Assembly (NCBI GenBank): GCA_040758525.1
Contig: JBFLVQ010000023.1
Span: 1-33,271 of the forward strand
Direction: 5' to 3'
Length of the DNA: 33,271 bases
DNA from: JBFLVQ01 sp040758525
Lineage (GTDB): Bacteria; Acidobacteriota; Blastocatellia; Chloracidobacteriales; JADJPF01
Below, in pieces: positions 32,656 to 33,271 of this stretch. The position numbers were made by a program, and so were the translations under genes. How positions within the stretch are numbered: the first letter of the stretch is position 1; every line of letters starts with the position of its first letter. Below the pieces are notes generated by a model. It saw only the letters and a program-made list of their open reading frames with translations. It ran no database searches and was not told the DNA's origin.

Positions 32656-33231
32656 ATGCCACGGTTTTTCGTTATTCTATGTCTTGTCGTAGTTTTGTTA
32701 GGCTGTAATACAAAAACTACTTCTGAAAATAGTAATGTAGCAAAGCCAGAAAGCGCTAAGCCGGAAACCAACTCTCCTCAACAACAACCTAAGGCTACTA
32801 ATGATAATCAGATCAGTAGTCAAGATGTTAACTTAAAAACTAAGCTGACAAGAAAATGGTTACGTGAAGATGCTGAGGACTGCTTTTGTAATGAATGTTT
32901 AGATATACAATTTGATAAGGTCAATGAGAGTTTTTGTGTTGAGTCAAATCAGATCTTTGTCAGTGCTTATTACAAATTAGATGAAGCAAATAAGAAGGTT
33001 AATATCTATTTCAAAGACCCCACCGATCTTGGTCGCGGAGGTGCATCACTACCTTGGGATAAATTTGATCGAGACAAACCCATTGCAATAATTGATGCTG
33101 CTAATGTAGATAAGAAGACTATTAAAGTGGAATGGATTGGCTTTACAGAAAAAGGTAAAGAGAAAGAGAAGCAGCCATTTGGTGAAGGGTATCAGGGTGT
33201 TTACCATATATTGGAAGATCAAGATAAATAG
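32656..33231 (+). CDS. Hypothetical lipoprotein with CxCxxC motif
   Basis: The 191-residue protein begins with a lipoprotein signal, hydrophobic core followed by LLGC (Cys17). A Ser/Asn/Pro/Gln-rich linker (about 20-55) leads to a globular part. That part contains EDCFCNECLD, a CxCxxC cluster, and a later FCVES with a fourth Cys. It ends in GYQGVYHILEDQDK. Its DNA is more AT-rich than the genes before it, and Lys and Asn are frequent. The function is unknown; Cys residues may form disulfides or hold a metal. It follows the second RlaP gene by 44 bases but may have its own promoter, so membership of the repair cassette is not shown. Confidence 0.75.
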   Translation: MPRFFVILCLVVVLLGCNTKTTSENSNVAKPESAKPETNSPQQQPKATNDNQISSQDVNLKTKLTRKWLREDAEDCFCNECLDIQFDKVNESFCVESNQIFVSAYYKLDEANKKVNIYFKDPTDLGRGGASLPWDKFDRDKPIAIIDAANVDKKTIKVEWIGFTEKGKEKEKQPFGEGYQGVYHILEDQDK

Positions 33232-33271
33232 AAAGGTAGCTCGCTAGCTCTTAACGATGAACATTACTATT

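Noticed and set aside
1..33271. CRISPR arrays, transposons, phage genes or tRNA genes
   Set aside because: I found no regularly spaced direct repeats, transposase or integrase frames, or tRNA cloverleafs; the only tRNA-like part is the tmRNA end.

Overview
The window looks like a piece of a bacterial chromosome with housekeeping genes on both strands and moderate GC (roughly mid-40s percent by eye). I see no phage, transposon, plasmid or CRISPR features. A eukaryote-style Ser/Thr kinase fused to a TPR array, a DUF6599-type exported protein and a MoxR-DUF58-Bat cluster beside general metabolism suggest an Acidobacteriota-like organism, perhaps Blastocatellia. That assignment is inference from gene content and is not proven here.

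Layout. (1) 1-7060: the tail of an unrecognised gene, a small hypothetical protein, glmS (minus), an exported metallophosphoesterase (minus), and a divergent aconitase gene acnA. The acnA upstream region carries two related inverted repeats around an extended -10 promoter. (2) 7298-12600: a DUF6599-type exported protein, a 1147-residue membrane Ser/Thr kinase with eight exact 46-residue TPR-like repeats, and a small orphan protein. (3) 12754-18087: a moxR-DUF58-(BatD/DUF4381-like)-batA-batB cluster (Bat/aerotolerance type) and a 65-residue protein. (4) 18092-22014: a single-ring Clp-type ATPase, an M19 dipeptidase, a Dabb-domain protein and a CPBP membrane protease. (5) 22195-26559: a long-chain polyprenyl diphosphate synthase, a CYTH protein, an atypical nucleotidyltransferase and a UbiB/AarF-like kinase. 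The synthase and UbiB both point to isoprenoid quinone biology. (6) 26613-28874: a leftward run murI - rph - exported hypothetical protein, leading into the ubiB-like gene. (7) 29012-33231: one-piece tmRNA (ssrA) with a recognisable promoter and terminator. Twenty bases after the terminator comes an RNA-repair-type cassette, hen1 followed by two different RlaP-family nucleotidyltransferases, then a Cys-containing lipoprotein.

The most interesting region is the last one. The Hen1 RNA 3'-end methyltransferase normally works with the end-healing and ligating enzyme Pnkp, which is not in this window. Here Hen1 is followed by two divergent Pol-beta-type nucleotidyltransferases, directly downstream of the gene for the ribosome-rescue RNA. 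Other points worth a second look are the acnA operator-like pair, the regular 46-residue repeat array, a single-ring Clp ATPase with an IGF loop where ClpP-docking loops lie, a nucleotidyltransferase with both metal-ligand Asp positions replaced, and several perfect inverted repeats at gene junctions.
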